DNA of 64,000 nt from Piscirickettsiaceae bacterium (GTDB lineage: Bacteria > Pseudomonadota > Gammaproteobacteria > Nitrosococcales > Methylophagaceae): assembly GCA_013215825.1 (NCBI GenBank), contig JABSQN010000002.1:1-64000 (forward strand), written 5' to 3'. A program made the translations under genes and the position numbers. This document shows positions 32,854 to 42,108 of the stretch, one piece after another. The notes beneath the pieces were generated by a model. The model worked only from the letters and a program-made list of their open reading frames with translations. It was not told the DNA's origin and made no database searches. Numbering within the stretch: the first letter of the stretch is position 1; the number at the start of each line of letters is the position of its first letter.

Positions 32854-32945
32854 GCCTACTTAAGCGGAAAAATATAGTTGGGTATAATGTTGAACGGAGT
32901 GAAAACAACCAACTGTATTTTTTCCGTTTGAAGTTCTTGTTATGT
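32847..32945 (-). other. attC site of the ybjQ cassette
   Basis: Read on the minus strand: R'' ACATAAC (which contains the ybjQ stop TAA), AAGAACTT, a central inverted repeat (ACAGTTGG with CCAACTAT), CCGCTTAAGTAGGC and R' GTTAGAC. 99 bp, the same architecture as the attC sites at 60840, 61230 and 61821. The R'' is the exact reverse complement of the cassette start GTTATGT at 33273-33279. Confidence 0.82.
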
Positions 32946-33278
32946 TTTTAATTTAACCGCTGTTCCAAAAACCATTATTTCACATGAGCCATCCATAATT
33001 GCGCTTGTAGTAAAGCGAATGCCTACAACAGCATCAGCTCCCTTTTCATACGCGTTTTCAACTAGACGTTGAACGGCTATATCTCTAGCTTCTGTTAACA
33101 TTTCCGTGTAGCCGCGAATTTCACCACCGACAATGCTTTTTAAACCTGCCATTATGTCACGTCCAATATGCTTTGCTTGAACTACATTACCTGTAACTAC
33201 ACCTACTATTTGTTCGATTTCTTTGCCTGGAATGGACTCGGTGGTTGAATAAATCATAAAACTTCCTTGAAAACATAA
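32853..33278 (-). mobile_element. Single integron gene cassette carrying ybjQ
   Basis: Bounded on the minus strand by G|TTATGT at 33279/33278 and the G of R' at 32853. It carries one gene, the YbjQ-family protein, whose stop codon lies in R''. No integrase is visible nearby. It is opposite in orientation to the cassette array at 57.8-63.1 kb. Confidence 0.75.
32940..33257 (-). CDS. YbjQ/DUF74 (heavy-metal-binding superfamily) protein
   Basis: 105-aa protein of the YbjQ family, which forms pentameric rings; its role is not established. Typical blocks are STTESIPG, GRDIMAGLKSIVGGEI, Y at RGYTEML, and GADAVVGIRF. ATG 33257 is chosen (MIYSTTES) with AAGGAAG just upstream; 23 residues from an upstream ATG do not fit the family and would cross the cassette boundary. 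It is the sole gene of a recombinable cassette, so it is probably acquired. Confidence 0.88.
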   Translation of the reverse strand: MIYSTTESIPGKEIEQIVGVVTGNVVQAKHIGRDIMAGLKSIVGGEIRGYTEMLTEARDIAVQRLVENAYEKGADAVVGIRFTTSAIMDGSCEIMVFGTAVKLKT

Positions 33279-33443
33279 CTTGTTATTAACGAGAATAATA
33301 AGTCTCTGTAATTGATATAAATACATGGACTAAAATTCCTGCAAGTCTACATTTAAACTCAAATCAAAGAATTTATTGCCATCTTCCTTTAATGGTTCTG
33401 ATTATAAAACCATAAATTAACAAAATCCATACAAATTAGTACA

Positions 33444-36400
33444 TTATAATTTCTTGTTTTTAAACTGCAATACCAAGCTATAAACAATCGGCAATACCAC
33501 TAAGCTTAAAATAGTAACGGTAATCATGCCGCCGACCATCGGGGCGGCAATGCGTTGCATAACTTCTGATCCCGTGCCGTTACTCCACATAATGGGTAAT
33601 AAGCCTGCAACCGTTGCTGTTGAGGTCATGATGATGGGACGTACTCGTTCTGAGGTGCCAGATTGCACAGCATTGATAATATCTTGTTGGCTTAGCTGGC
33701 CTTTGTCTTGTTTGAGTTTGGCTATTTTTTGGTCGATAAAGGTTAAAACTAAAACGCCAATTTCTGCGGAGACACCCGCTAAAGCGATAAAACCAACCGC
33801 AACGGCAACCGATAAGTTGAAACCTAGTAAATAGATTAACCAAATGCCACCAATCAGTGAAAATGGCACGGATAACATAACCACTAAGGGCGCGCTGACA
33901 TTACGGAAGTTAAGGTAAAGCAGTAAAAATATGCTGAATAAGGTGATGGGCACAACAATGCGAAGTCGCTCGGCGGCACGTTCCATATATTCAAATTGAC
34001 CCGACCAAGACAGGGTATAACCGGCGGGTATGGTAACTTGTTGTTCGACAATTTTCTTAGCTTTACTGACATATCCGCCAATATCATCGGTTTTTATATC
34101 AATATAGACCCAAGCATTAGGCCGTGCATTTTCGGTTTTAATTACCGGTGCACCACGGTGAAAAGATAAAGTGGCAACTTGACCCAATGGAATTTGGGCA
34201 CCTGTAGGCGTGGGGATTAAAATGCGTTTTAGCTTGTCAACATTGTCACGCAATTCACGAGGATAACGCAGATTAACCGGATAACGTTCTAAACCTTCCA
34301 CCGTTTCTGTTACATTCAGGCCCCCAATGGCGGTTTGAATGACATCTTGCACATCGGCAATATGCAAACCATAGCGAGCCAGTTCATCACGATTAATATC
34401 AAAATCAAGATAATAACCGCCTGCGGCTTTGTCACCAAAGGCAGATAGGGTATCAGGCATCTGTTTAATCACCTGTTCAATATCTGAGGCAATTTTTTCT
34501 AATACGCTGAGACTGGAACCACTAATTTTGATGCCAATCGGTGTTTTGATGCCGGTTGATAGCATATCAATACGGGTTTTGATCGGCATTGTCCAGGCAT
34601 TAGCAAGACCGGGAAATTGTATCGCCTTATCCATTTCAGCCATTAATTGTTTGGTGGTTTTTTCAGGATCCGGCCAAGCGGATTTGTCCTTTAACGTAAT
34701 GGTCGTTTCTAGCATGGAGAGAGGTGCTGGATCGGTGGCTGTTTCAGCCCGACCGACCTTGCCAAATACGAGTTCAACCTCTGGAAAACTCATTAAAATC
34801 TTGTCAGTTTGTTGTAATAACTCACGTGCTTTACTGATTGAAATTCCCGGATAAGTAGTCGGCATATATAAAATATCACCTTCATCTAAAGGTGGCATAA
34901 ATTCACTACCCAACTTGTTTATTGGTATTAAGGTGACGATCAATAAGCCTGATACTGCTAATAAAGTGAGCCAGCGCCAGCGCATGGTTAAGGCTAAAAT
35001 AGGGCGGTGAATAGTGTGTAATAGCCGATTAATGGGGTTTTTGTGTTCTGCTAAGATTTTACCTCGAATTAAATAACCCATTAATACCGGTACAAGCGTA
35101 ATCGCTAATAATGCCGCCGCCATCATGGCATAGGTTTTAGTGTAAGCCAGCGGTGCAAATAAGCGACCTTCTTGTGCTTGCAAGGTGAAGACAGGCAAAA
35201 ATGACACGGTAATAATCATTAGGGAAAAGAATAAAGCTGGGCCAACTTCTTTTGCCGCGCTGGCGACAGTTTGCCAATGTTCACTATTAGACAGTGCTTT
35301 GCCTTTAGTTTTGACAGCTTGTTCAAGATGTTTATGGGTATTTTCTATCATGACAATCGCCCCATCTACCATCACGCCTATGGCAATCGCAATACCTCCT
35401 AAGGACATGATATTGGCATTAATTCCTTGCCAACGCATGATCGTAAAGGCTAATAGGATACCAATAGGTAGGCTGATCACGGCGACTAAAGCAGAACGAA
35501 TATGCAGTAAAAATAAAATACAAATTAGGCTGACAATAATGGATTCTTCAATCAATGTATTTTGTAGATTATCAACGGCACGATTAATCAGTTTGCTGCG
35601 GTCATAAACCGGTACTATTTCAACCCCTGCTGGCAAACCTTTTTCTAATTCGGCAAGTTTGGCTTTGACATTCTCTATGGTACTAAGCGCATTTTCGCCA
35701 TAACGCATAATAATGATGCCGCCAGCTACTTCACCCTCACCATTTAAATCGGCTAAGCCGCGGCGTAGTTCTGGTCCAAAATGGATGTTAGCAACGTCGG
35801 TTAAACGAATCGGGGTACCATTGTCACTGACACTAATGGCAATAGATTTTAAATCATCCAATGATTGAATATAACCTAAGCCACGTACCATATATTCAGT
35901 TTCTGCCATTTCAATGAGCTTGCCACCCACATCTAAATTAGAACGTTGAATCGCCCGTTTTATTTGCGATAAAGAGATGTTGAAGTTAATTAAGGCATTA
36001 GGATCGACTTCGACTTGATATTGTTTTACAAAGCCACCAATGGAGGCAACTTCAGCCACACCATCGACGGTTTGTAATGGATAGCGTAAATACCAATCTT
36101 GTAGCGACCGTAGTTGCGCCAAGTCATGCTGACCTGTTTTATCAATTAAGGCATATTCATAAATCCATCCGACCCCCGTTGCATCAGGCCCTAAGCTAGG
36201 ATTAACATTATCAGGCAGGCGGCCACTTACATAGTTTAAATATTCTAAAACCCGTGAACGCGCCCAATACATATCGGTATCATCTTCAAAAATAATATAA
36301 ACAAAAGATAAGCCAAAAAAGGAATAACCACGCACTGTTTTAGCTTTGGGTACAGATAACATGGCGGTGGTCAGTGGATAGGTGATTTGATCTTCAACTA

Positions 36401-36578
36401 CTTGTGGTGCTTGGCCTGGATATTCAGTCAATACGATCACTTGTACATCGGACAAATCGGGAATGGCATCTAAAGGGGTGTTTTTAAATGCCCAAATTCC
36501 AGCAAAAATAATGACAATAGTCGCCAGTAATACCTGAAATTTATCATGTAAAGAAGCACTTATGATGCGAGTAATCAT
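33444..36578 (-). CDS. cusA: Cu(I)/Ag(I) efflux RND transporter CusA
   Basis: 1044-aa inner-membrane RND pump of the heavy-metal type. Twelve membrane segments; the GVMVDGAIVMIEN motif in TM4 holds the proton-relay Asp. Three methionines known to bind copper in CusA have equivalents here: in LYMPTTYPG, LSMLETT and RIDMLSTGIKTPIG. This supports copper/silver over zinc/cobalt (CzcA) specificity. ATG 36578 overlaps the cusB stop (ATGA). A weak hairpin about 60 bp past the stop may end the transcript. Confidence 0.93.
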   Translation of the reverse strand: MITRIISASLHDKFQVLLATIVIIFAGIWAFKNTPLDAIPDLSDVQVIVLTEYPGQAPQVVEDQITYPLTTAMLSVPKAKTVRGYSFFGLSFVYIIFEDDTDMYWARSRVLEYLNYVSGRLPDNVNPSLGPDATGVGWIYEYALIDKTGQHDLAQLRSLQDWYLRYPLQTVDGVAEVASIGGFVKQYQVEVDPNALINFNISLSQIKRAIQRSNLDVGGKLIEMAETEYMVRGLGYIQSLDDLKSIAISVSDNGTPIRLTDVANIHFGPELRRGLADLNGEGEVAGGIIIMRYGENALSTIENVKAKLAELEKGLPAGVEIVPVYDRSKLINRAVDNLQNTLIEESIIVSLICILFLLHIRSALVAVISLPIGILLAFTIMRWQGINANIMSLGGIAIAIGVMVDGAIVMIENTHKHLEQAVKTKGKALSNSEHWQTVASAAKEVGPALFFSLMIITVSFLPVFTLQAQEGRLFAPLAYTKTYAMMAAALLAITLVPVLMGYLIRGKILAEHKNPINRLLHTIHRPILALTMRWRWLTLLAVSGLLIVTLIPINKLGSEFMPPLDEGDILYMPTTYPGISISKARELLQQTDKILMSFPEVELVFGKVGRAETATDPAPLSMLETTITLKDKSAWPDPEKTTKQLMAEMDKAIQFPGLANAWTMPIKTRIDMLSTGIKTPIGIKISGSSLSVLEKIASDIEQVIKQMPDTLSAFGDKAAGGYYLDFDINRDELARYGLHIADVQDVIQTAIGGLNVTETVEGLERYPVNLRYPRELRDNVDKLKRILIPTPTGAQIPLGQVATLSFHRGAPVIKTENARPNAWVYIDIKTDDIGGYVSKAKKIVEQQVTIPAGYTLSWSGQFEYMERAAERLRIVVPITLFSIFLLLYLNFRNVSAPLVVMLSVPFSLIGGIWLIYLLGFNLSVAVAVGFIALAGVSAEIGVLVLTFIDQKIAKLKQDKGQLSQQDIINAVQSGTSERVRPIIMTSTATVAGLLPIMWSNGTGSEVMQRIAAPMVGGMITVTILSLVVLPIVYSLVLQFKNKKL

Positions 36579-37963
36579 TTTAATATCCCCTCATGTGATG
36601 AATGATCCATCATCGGCATGATTTCTGTAGAAGTATCAGGCATTGTATTATTCATATCGTTCATGCTGCTCGTTGACTTTATTTTATCCCTCGTCATTGC
36701 TTCTAACATTTTGGCTGTGGATTCACGTAATTTAGACTCGGAATCAATCAAGAACTGGCTAGATGTAACCACTTCTTCTCCAGAAGATATTCCTTTAAGT
36801 ATCTGAGTTAAGCCGTTGGAATTCAACCCTATTTCAACAATCCTAGGCTCAAACTTTCCTTGTTCTCGTACTACAAAAACTTGATTGCGTTCTCCAGATC
36901 TAACAATGGCTTCAGATGGCACGCTGACCGTGTTATTTTGCTGTTGAGTTTTGATAGTGACATTGGCAAACATATTGGGTTTGAGTAAAAGATGAGGATT
37001 AGCAAACTCCAAACGAACCTTAATCGTGCGAGTTTTCGCTTCTGCATAAGGGTAGATATAAGATAACTTACCTTTGAATACTTTGTTTGGAATACCGGTT
37101 AATGTCATTTCGACACTATCACCAACATTAACCCACGGTAATTCAAATTCATAAATATCGGCAAACACCCAAACTTTGGATAAATCAGCCAACATATAAA
37201 GCTCCGTTTGCGGTGTAATATGCTGTCCTTCACGTGCACCGATATTAATCACAATACCATTGAAAGGGGAGTGGATATGTAAGCCCTTTTTGATTTTCCT
37301 TGACTGTTCTAAATCATGGAGCTGATGTTCAGGTACATCAAGCAATTCTAAACGTTCTCTAGCTGTTTTAACCATTTGTTCCGCACCGATGCGAATATCA
37401 TCAAATGGGCTGTTTTTTAGTGTTTCTAAACTCGATAGAGCAAGCAGATATTCTTGTTGGCTACTAACCAATTGTGGTGAATATATACTTAAAAGCATGG
37501 TGCCTTTTTTAACGGCTTCTCCTGTTTTGGAGATAAATAGCTTTTCAATCCAGCCTTCTGTTTTAGGATGCAAGCGTGTGATTCGTTGTTCATCATAAGT
37601 GACATGGCCAATGGTTTTAATATCATGTGAAAGCTCGGATATTTTGGCAATGGCAGTGCGAACACCCATATTTTGTACTGTTACGGGATCAATGATGACG
37701 GTACCACTTACTAGCGTATTATTAATTCCTGAATCTGCATAAACAGGTATATATTTCATGCCCATTTCATCTTCCGCAGGGATCGGTGAGGTGATATTTG
37801 GGTTCATCGGGTTACGATAAAACAGTGGTTTTTCTTTTTCTAGATTGACTGCATTTTCGGCAGCAGGCATCGACATAAACTGCTTGTTAAAGGCAAACAT
37901 GCCGCCAATACCAACAGTAATACCAATAACTAAGGTAAGAAGTGTTAAAAGAACTTTATTCAT
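36575..37963 (-). CDS. cusB: RND periplasmic adaptor CusB
   Basis: 462-aa membrane-fusion protein linking CusA to the outer-membrane channel. After a signal anchor (residues about 3-22) comes a heavy-metal-binding segment YRNPMNPN...DEMGMKYIPVYAD (gapped here), holding the three Met ligands known from CusB. Lipoyl/barrel domains follow and the C-terminus is Met/His-rich (MPMMDHSSHE). ATG 37963 is preferred over an ATG 27 bp upstream as GAGG lies 8 bases before it. It overlaps cusC by 8 bp. Confidence 0.9.
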   Translation of the reverse strand: MNKVLLTLLTLVIGITVGIGGMFAFNKQFMSMPAAENAVNLEKEKPLFYRNPMNPNITSPIPAEDEMGMKYIPVYADSGINNTLVSGTVIIDPVTVQNMGVRTAIAKISELSHDIKTIGHVTYDEQRITRLHPKTEGWIEKLFISKTGEAVKKGTMLLSIYSPQLVSSQQEYLLALSSLETLKNSPFDDIRIGAEQMVKTARERLELLDVPEHQLHDLEQSRKIKKGLHIHSPFNGIVINIGAREGQHITPQTELYMLADLSKVWVFADIYEFELPWVNVGDSVEMTLTGIPNKVFKGKLSYIYPYAEAKTRTIKVRLEFANPHLLLKPNMFANVTIKTQQQNNTVSVPSEAIVRSGERNQVFVVREQGKFEPRIVEIGLNSNGLTQILKGISSGEEVVTSSQFLIDSESKLRESTAKMLEAMTRDKIKSTSSMNDMNNTMPDTSTEIMPMMDHSSHEGILK

Positions 37964-39287
37964 AGATATTATCCTCACCGACGGTCGCAATTAATCGTGC
38001 TTGTGCCGATTTTGCTTCACTGATGGTTTGCCATAAATTGGTTTGATAGTTATACAGCGTGATTTGAGCTTGCACCAAGTTCAGGAAATCAACTTTATTC
38101 ACTTGATAGCCTGCCAGCATTGATGCTACGGTTTGTTGTGCTTGCGGTACAATACCTGTTTTAAAGAGCGACACTTGCTGTTTAGCACGTTCATAATCAG
38201 CAATAATTACTGTTAGTTCGGCTTGTATAGTAAGCCATTTATCTTGCAGGGCATATTGTTGTTGTTTCATTTCACTATGGCGTTGTGAAATTGCCATTTT
38301 CTGTTTTGATTCAGCAAATAAAGGAATATTAATCCCGATTTTTAAGGATAAGAAATCAGCACGGTCATTGCCATTTGGCATATTACCTTGACGAAAACCA
38401 TAAGAAGCACCGACATTGAAATCAGGAAATAAATCACGTTCAGCTAATTCTTTTCTAGCTGTTGCCGCATCAATTATTAGTCTCTGTTCAGCGAGTGCAG
38501 GACGATTTATTTTAGCCAAATCAAACAGTGTAGATGCTGGTTTTAAGGATAATAATGCAATATTAATTTCACTTAATTTTGGTAAATTAACCGCTTTATC
38601 AGTTGTTTGATTAAGCAAGGCATTTAACCGTGCGGATTCTTGTTTTTGCATGCTGACAAACTGAATATCACGATCAATCAGTTTAGATAACTCTAATTGA
38701 GCAAGCAATACATCCTGCTGTAAGCCTTGACCCACCTTATATTTGGTTTGAGCAATGCTAATAAATTGGCGAAGCAATGTTTTATTGATATTGATAACGT
38801 CAAGCGAACGTTCTAAATAAAATAAGCGCCACCACAATGTTTTTACATCACGACTCAAATGCAATCGTAATTCATCAACCGTACTATTAGCAGCATCGGC
38901 TTGATATGAGGCTATTTTCTCTTTTAATGCTAATTTACCGGGATAGGGTATTTTTTGACTGATACCAAATTGCAGTTGTGTCATGGCTTCTTGGTCAAGA
39001 TCAAAGGTATTAACAGGTAAGTTAAGCGTATTAAAGTTAAGTATTGGATCGGGCAAGCTACCCACTTGTGATGGAATGGCAGACATGGCTTCGGCTCGAG
39101 CCATCATTTCAGCAATACTTGGATTTTCACGTTGAACACGATCAAGTGCCGCTTGAATAGTCAGTACATCTAATTGTATTAGCGGAGTTGTACTGCTTTC
39201 AGGCAGATCTAAATCTAAGGGTGCTGCATGACTCAATTGGCTTGAGAACAGCAAAGCTAATAATAAGCTTGGTTTTATATTACACAT
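37956..39287 (-). CDS. TolC-family outer-membrane efflux protein CusC-like
   Basis: 443-aa outer-membrane channel of the copper export system, with a signal peptide ending near SHAAPL and two OEP repeats (SIAEMMARAEAM..., RPALAEQRLIIDAATAR; each shown in part). Family membership is from the long alpha-helical repeats and position. ATG 39287 gives a clean signal peptide; an ATG 27 bp upstream would add nine residues before it. First gene of the cusCBA-type operon. Confidence 0.85.
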   Translation of the reverse strand: MCNIKPSLLLALLFSSQLSHAAPLDLDLPESSTTPLIQLDVLTIQAALDRVQRENPSIAEMMARAEAMSAIPSQVGSLPDPILNFNTLNLPVNTFDLDQEAMTQLQFGISQKIPYPGKLALKEKIASYQADAANSTVDELRLHLSRDVKTLWWRLFYLERSLDVININKTLLRQFISIAQTKYKVGQGLQQDVLLAQLELSKLIDRDIQFVSMQKQESARLNALLNQTTDKAVNLPKLSEINIALLSLKPASTLFDLAKINRPALAEQRLIIDAATARKELAERDLFPDFNVGASYGFRQGNMPNGNDRADFLSLKIGINIPLFAESKQKMAISQRHSEMKQQQYALQDKWLTIQAELTVIIADYERAKQQVSLFKTGIVPQAQQTVASMLAGYQVNKVDFLNLVQAQITLYNYQTNLWQTISEAKSAQARLIATVGEDNIYE

Positions 39288-39362
39288 GATTAAATACCTG
39301 ATTTTATGACACATAGCAATATTTACAATGTAGTAAGATATTAGCTAGGAGAAATAAACGTC

Positions 39363-39446
39363 TTTGTCATTCCCGTGGAAACGGGAACCTAAGGACTGTA
39401 GAAGTAATAACTATCGTTGGATCCCCGCATACGAGAGGATGACAAA
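39363..39446. repeat. Palindromic GTCATTC...GGATGAC repeat, copy 2
   Basis: 84-bp inverted repeat starting TTTGTCATTCCCGTGG and ending GAGGATGACAAA, in the gap between the small secreted protein and cusC. Relative of the repeats at 5895 and 43082. Confidence 0.85.
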
Positions 39447-39474
39447 CTTGTTTTAATTTCTACAACTGTGGTAG

Positions 39475-39828
39475 TTAATTAGATATTGGGGGGCGAAAGA
39501 GGGTCGAAGTATATTGTCGTGGGGTATCGACATGATATGCCATATACCAAGTATCTAGCTTTTGATTAACAACTAACTCAAAAGAGCGAGAAGGTATGCC
39601 AAAGCTAGTTGAGCATGAACCTAATGCACCGTTACAGTTGTGTTGCTCAGAGCAATGGCCACATTTTTGTTTAACTTGTTGCCCGTGGCAATCGCTCATA
39701 TCCATTGTTGACATAGATTGAACTTGTTCTGTCATCGCAGAATCAGGCGTAGCATAAACAACAGTCATGGGTAAATACGCCATGATTGTGATTAAAATCA
39801 AAAGTAGTTTTCTAGTTGCTTTGTTCAT
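39475..39828 (-). CDS. Small secreted Cys/His/Met-rich protein, probably copper-related
   Basis: 117 aa with a signal peptide (residues 1 to about 26, ending VYA). The mature part has MDMSDCHGQQ, KQKCGHCSEQHNC and LGSCS, a pattern suited to metal binding or disulfides, and ends LFRPPIS, as do DUF2946-like proteins found beside copper genes. It lies upstream of cusCBA on the same strand, separated by a palindromic repeat. Family assignment is tentative; a periplasmic copper-binding role is inferred from composition and context. Confidence 0.6.
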   Translation of the reverse strand: MNKATRKLLLILITIMAYLPMTVVYATPDSAMTEQVQSMSTMDMSDCHGQQVKQKCGHCSEQHNCNGALGSCSTSFGIPSRSFELVVNQKLDTWYMAYHVDTPRQYTSTLFRPPISN

Positions 39829-39973
39829 AACATTGTTAAGTGTAATCCTTAATTTGGCATAATGCCACGTTAAAATAGGGACAACGAGAATTGAATTTAG
39901 TTTTTATTAGATTTATTTGTAAGTTTTAGTGTAGTACCGAGTCTAAGGATAAACACCATCTAAAGGGTATGCA

Positions 39974-41413
39974 ATGGCTCAAAAAACAGATTATGACTTA
40001 TGTATTATTGGTGGAGGTGCCGCAGGCTTAGTAACAGCAGCAGGTGCGGCATCGTTAGGTGCAAAAGTAGTGTTAATTGAAAAGCATCGGCTAGGTGGAG
40101 ATTGTCTCTATACGGGTTGTGTACCGAGCAAAACAGTCATTCATTCTGCCAAAGTGGCTCATACAATTAAAGAATCGCACCGGTTTGGAATTTCTGCCCA
40201 GCTTGATGTTGTTGATCAAAGCAAGGTGATGCAACGCGTTTCTGAAGTCATTAAAACTATTGAGCCTAACGATAGTCCCGAACGTTTTCGGGCAATGGGA
40301 ATTGAGGTTATATTTGCTGAAGCACAGTTTATTAGTGACGATCGCTTAAGAGTGGATGGGCGAGAAATAACGGCGCGTAAATTTGTTATAGCAACAGGAA
40401 CGCGTCCTTTTATTCCATCTATTAACGGCTTAGATTCTGTTGATTATTGTACCAATGAAACCATTTTTAATATTAAAGAGAATATTGAACATCTTATCGT
40501 TATCGGTGCGGGGGCAATTGGCTGTGAAATGGCGCAAAGTTTTGTTCGTTTAGGCTCCAAAGTTAGTTTAGTTGGGCGTTCAGAATTACTAGCTCATGAA
40601 GATACCGATATGAGTGAAGTCGTTAAACAGCAGTTTATCACTGATGATATTAAGCTCTATTTATCCTCATCGCTGACACAGGTTGAAAAAATAGACAATG
40701 GACTTCGTATCACGTTAACAGAAGGCAATAATGATTCAGTCATTCAGATAGAAGGTAGTCATTTATTAATTGCAACCGGGCGCCAAGCCAATATTGATAA
40801 TCTAGGGCTAGATAAAGCAGGTGTTGCCATTGAAAATAACCGTTTAGTGGTTGATGCGCGATTACGCACCACTAACAAACGGATTTATGCCTGTGGTGAT
40901 GTGGCAGGACCGTATTTATTTACTCATATGGCGGAACATCAAGCAGGAGTTGTATTAAGAAACACTTTATTTCATTTGCCGGCCAAATCACAAACAAAGG
41001 GCATACCGTGGTGTACATTTACCGATCCAGAGCTTGCTCGTGTAGGCTTGTCGGAACGAGAAGCACAACAACAAGGTATTAAGCATCGCGTTTATACCTT
41101 TGCATTTGAAGAGTTAGATCGCGCTATTATCGCCGGTGAAACGCAGGGTAAAGTTAAAATAATCACTGCGCCAAATGGTAAATTATTAGGCGCATGTATT
41201 GTCGGCGCTCATGCGGGAGAATTGATCGCTGAGTATGTATTGGCAATTTCACAAGGATTGAATGTATCAGCCTTGAGTAATACCATTCATATTTATCCCA
41301 CACTGGCTCAAATTAATCGACGGGTAGCCGATCAGCGAAGGAAAGAAGCATTAACACCCAACCGTAAACGATGGATAAAACGCCTATTTGGCTTGCGAGG
41401 TAAACATGATTAA
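39974..41413 (+). CDS. FAD-dependent pyridine nucleotide-disulfide oxidoreductase (MerA/dihydrolipoamide dehydrogenase-like)
   Basis: 479 aa. N-terminal FAD motif GGGAAGLVTAAGAASLGA, redox-active disulfide GGDCLYTGCVPSK, NAD(P)H motif GAGAIGCEMAQSF, and the C-terminal dimer domain with HIYPTLAQ. The C-terminal Cys pair of true mercuric reductases is lacking and so is the N-terminal MerP-like domain, so mercury reduction is doubtful. Next to a TVP38 gene and arsenosugar genes; an arsenic- or thiol-related role is possible. It overlaps the following gene by 8 bp. Confidence 0.85.
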   Translation: MAQKTDYDLCIIGGGAAGLVTAAGAASLGAKVVLIEKHRLGGDCLYTGCVPSKTVIHSAKVAHTIKESHRFGISAQLDVVDQSKVMQRVSEVIKTIEPNDSPERFRAMGIEVIFAEAQFISDDRLRVDGREITARKFVIATGTRPFIPSINGLDSVDYCTNETIFNIKENIEHLIVIGAGAIGCEMAQSFVRLGSKVSLVGRSELLAHEDTDMSEVVKQQFITDDIKLYLSSSLTQVEKIDNGLRITLTEGNNDSVIQIEGSHLLIATGRQANIDNLGLDKAGVAIENNRLVVDARLRTTNKRIYACGDVAGPYLFTHMAEHQAGVVLRNTLFHLPAKSQTKGIPWCTFTDPELARVGLSEREAQQQGIKHRVYTFAFEELDRAIIAGETQGKVKIITAPNGKLLGACIVGAHAGELIAEYVLAISQGLNVSALSNTIHIYPTLAQINRRVADQRRKEALTPNRKRWIKRLFGLRGKHD

Positions 41414-42104
41414 AAAACTATTGCTTGTTGCAGTATTGATCGGACTGCTTGCCTTATTCTTTATCTATGGGGGGCAAGAATATTTAAACTTTGACAGTTT
41501 AAAGCTACATAAAAATGAATTATTAAGCTATGCGAATGCTAATTTTTGGCAAACCTTTTTTATCATTGGTGGCATCTATATTTTATCAACCATGTTAAAT
41601 CTACCAGGTGCGGCTATTATGTCATTAGCAATCGGTTTCATTTTTGGTCGGTGGTATGGTACTTTATTGGCAATATCGTCAGCAACAATCGGTGCTGTGC
41701 TGGTATTTTGGATTGCCCGTTATTTAATCGCTGATTGGGCAAGACCGCGTTTAGAAAAAATGAAATCAACCCAAAATATTATGGCGCAATTGCAAAACGA
41801 TGCCTTTAGTTATCTCTTGTTTATGCGAGCAGTGCCTTTGTTTCCATTTTGGTTTGTTAATATGGTGTTTGCATTTAGCCCGATCGATACTCGTCACTAT
41901 GCGATAGGCACATTTTTAGGCATGTTACCGGTGAGTTTTGTGATTGTTAATTTAGGTCAATCCTTGTCAACGGTTGATAGTATGGAGCAATTATTTACCA
42001 CTGAGGTCATACTATCATTTGTCATGATTGGTGTATTAGCATTAATCACCACGACAATAATGCGATATCGAAAAGCTAAAATAACCTTGAAAAAAACGGC
42101 TTAA
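41406..42104 (+). CDS. TVP38/TMEM64 family membrane protein
   Basis: 232 aa with five to six hydrophobic segments and the VTT/SNARE-associated signature (LPGAAIMSLAIGFIFGRWYGT, shown to 20 residues or fewer: GAAIMSLAIGFIFGRWYG; FMRAVPLFPFWFVN). The family includes DedA-like flippases and transporters; function here is unknown. Pairing with a MerA-like flavoprotein is common. ATG 41406 overlaps the previous gene by 8 bp; a TTG at 41388 is less likely. Confidence 0.85.
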   Translation: MIKKLLLVAVLIGLLALFFIYGGQEYLNFDSLKLHKNELLSYANANFWQTFFIIGGIYILSTMLNLPGAAIMSLAIGFIFGRWYGTLLAISSATIGAVLVFWIARYLIADWARPRLEKMKSTQNIMAQLQNDAFSYLLFMRAVPLFPFWFVNMVFAFSPIDTRHYAIGTFLGMLPVSFVIVNLGQSLSTVDSMEQLFTTEVILSFVMIGVLALITTTIMRYRKAKITLKKTA

Positions 42105-42108
42105 ATTT

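Noticed and set aside
39974-41413. True mercuric reductase MerA with a mer operon
   Set aside because: No MerR, MerT or MerP nearby, and neither the N-terminal metal-binding domain nor the C-terminal Cys pair is present.
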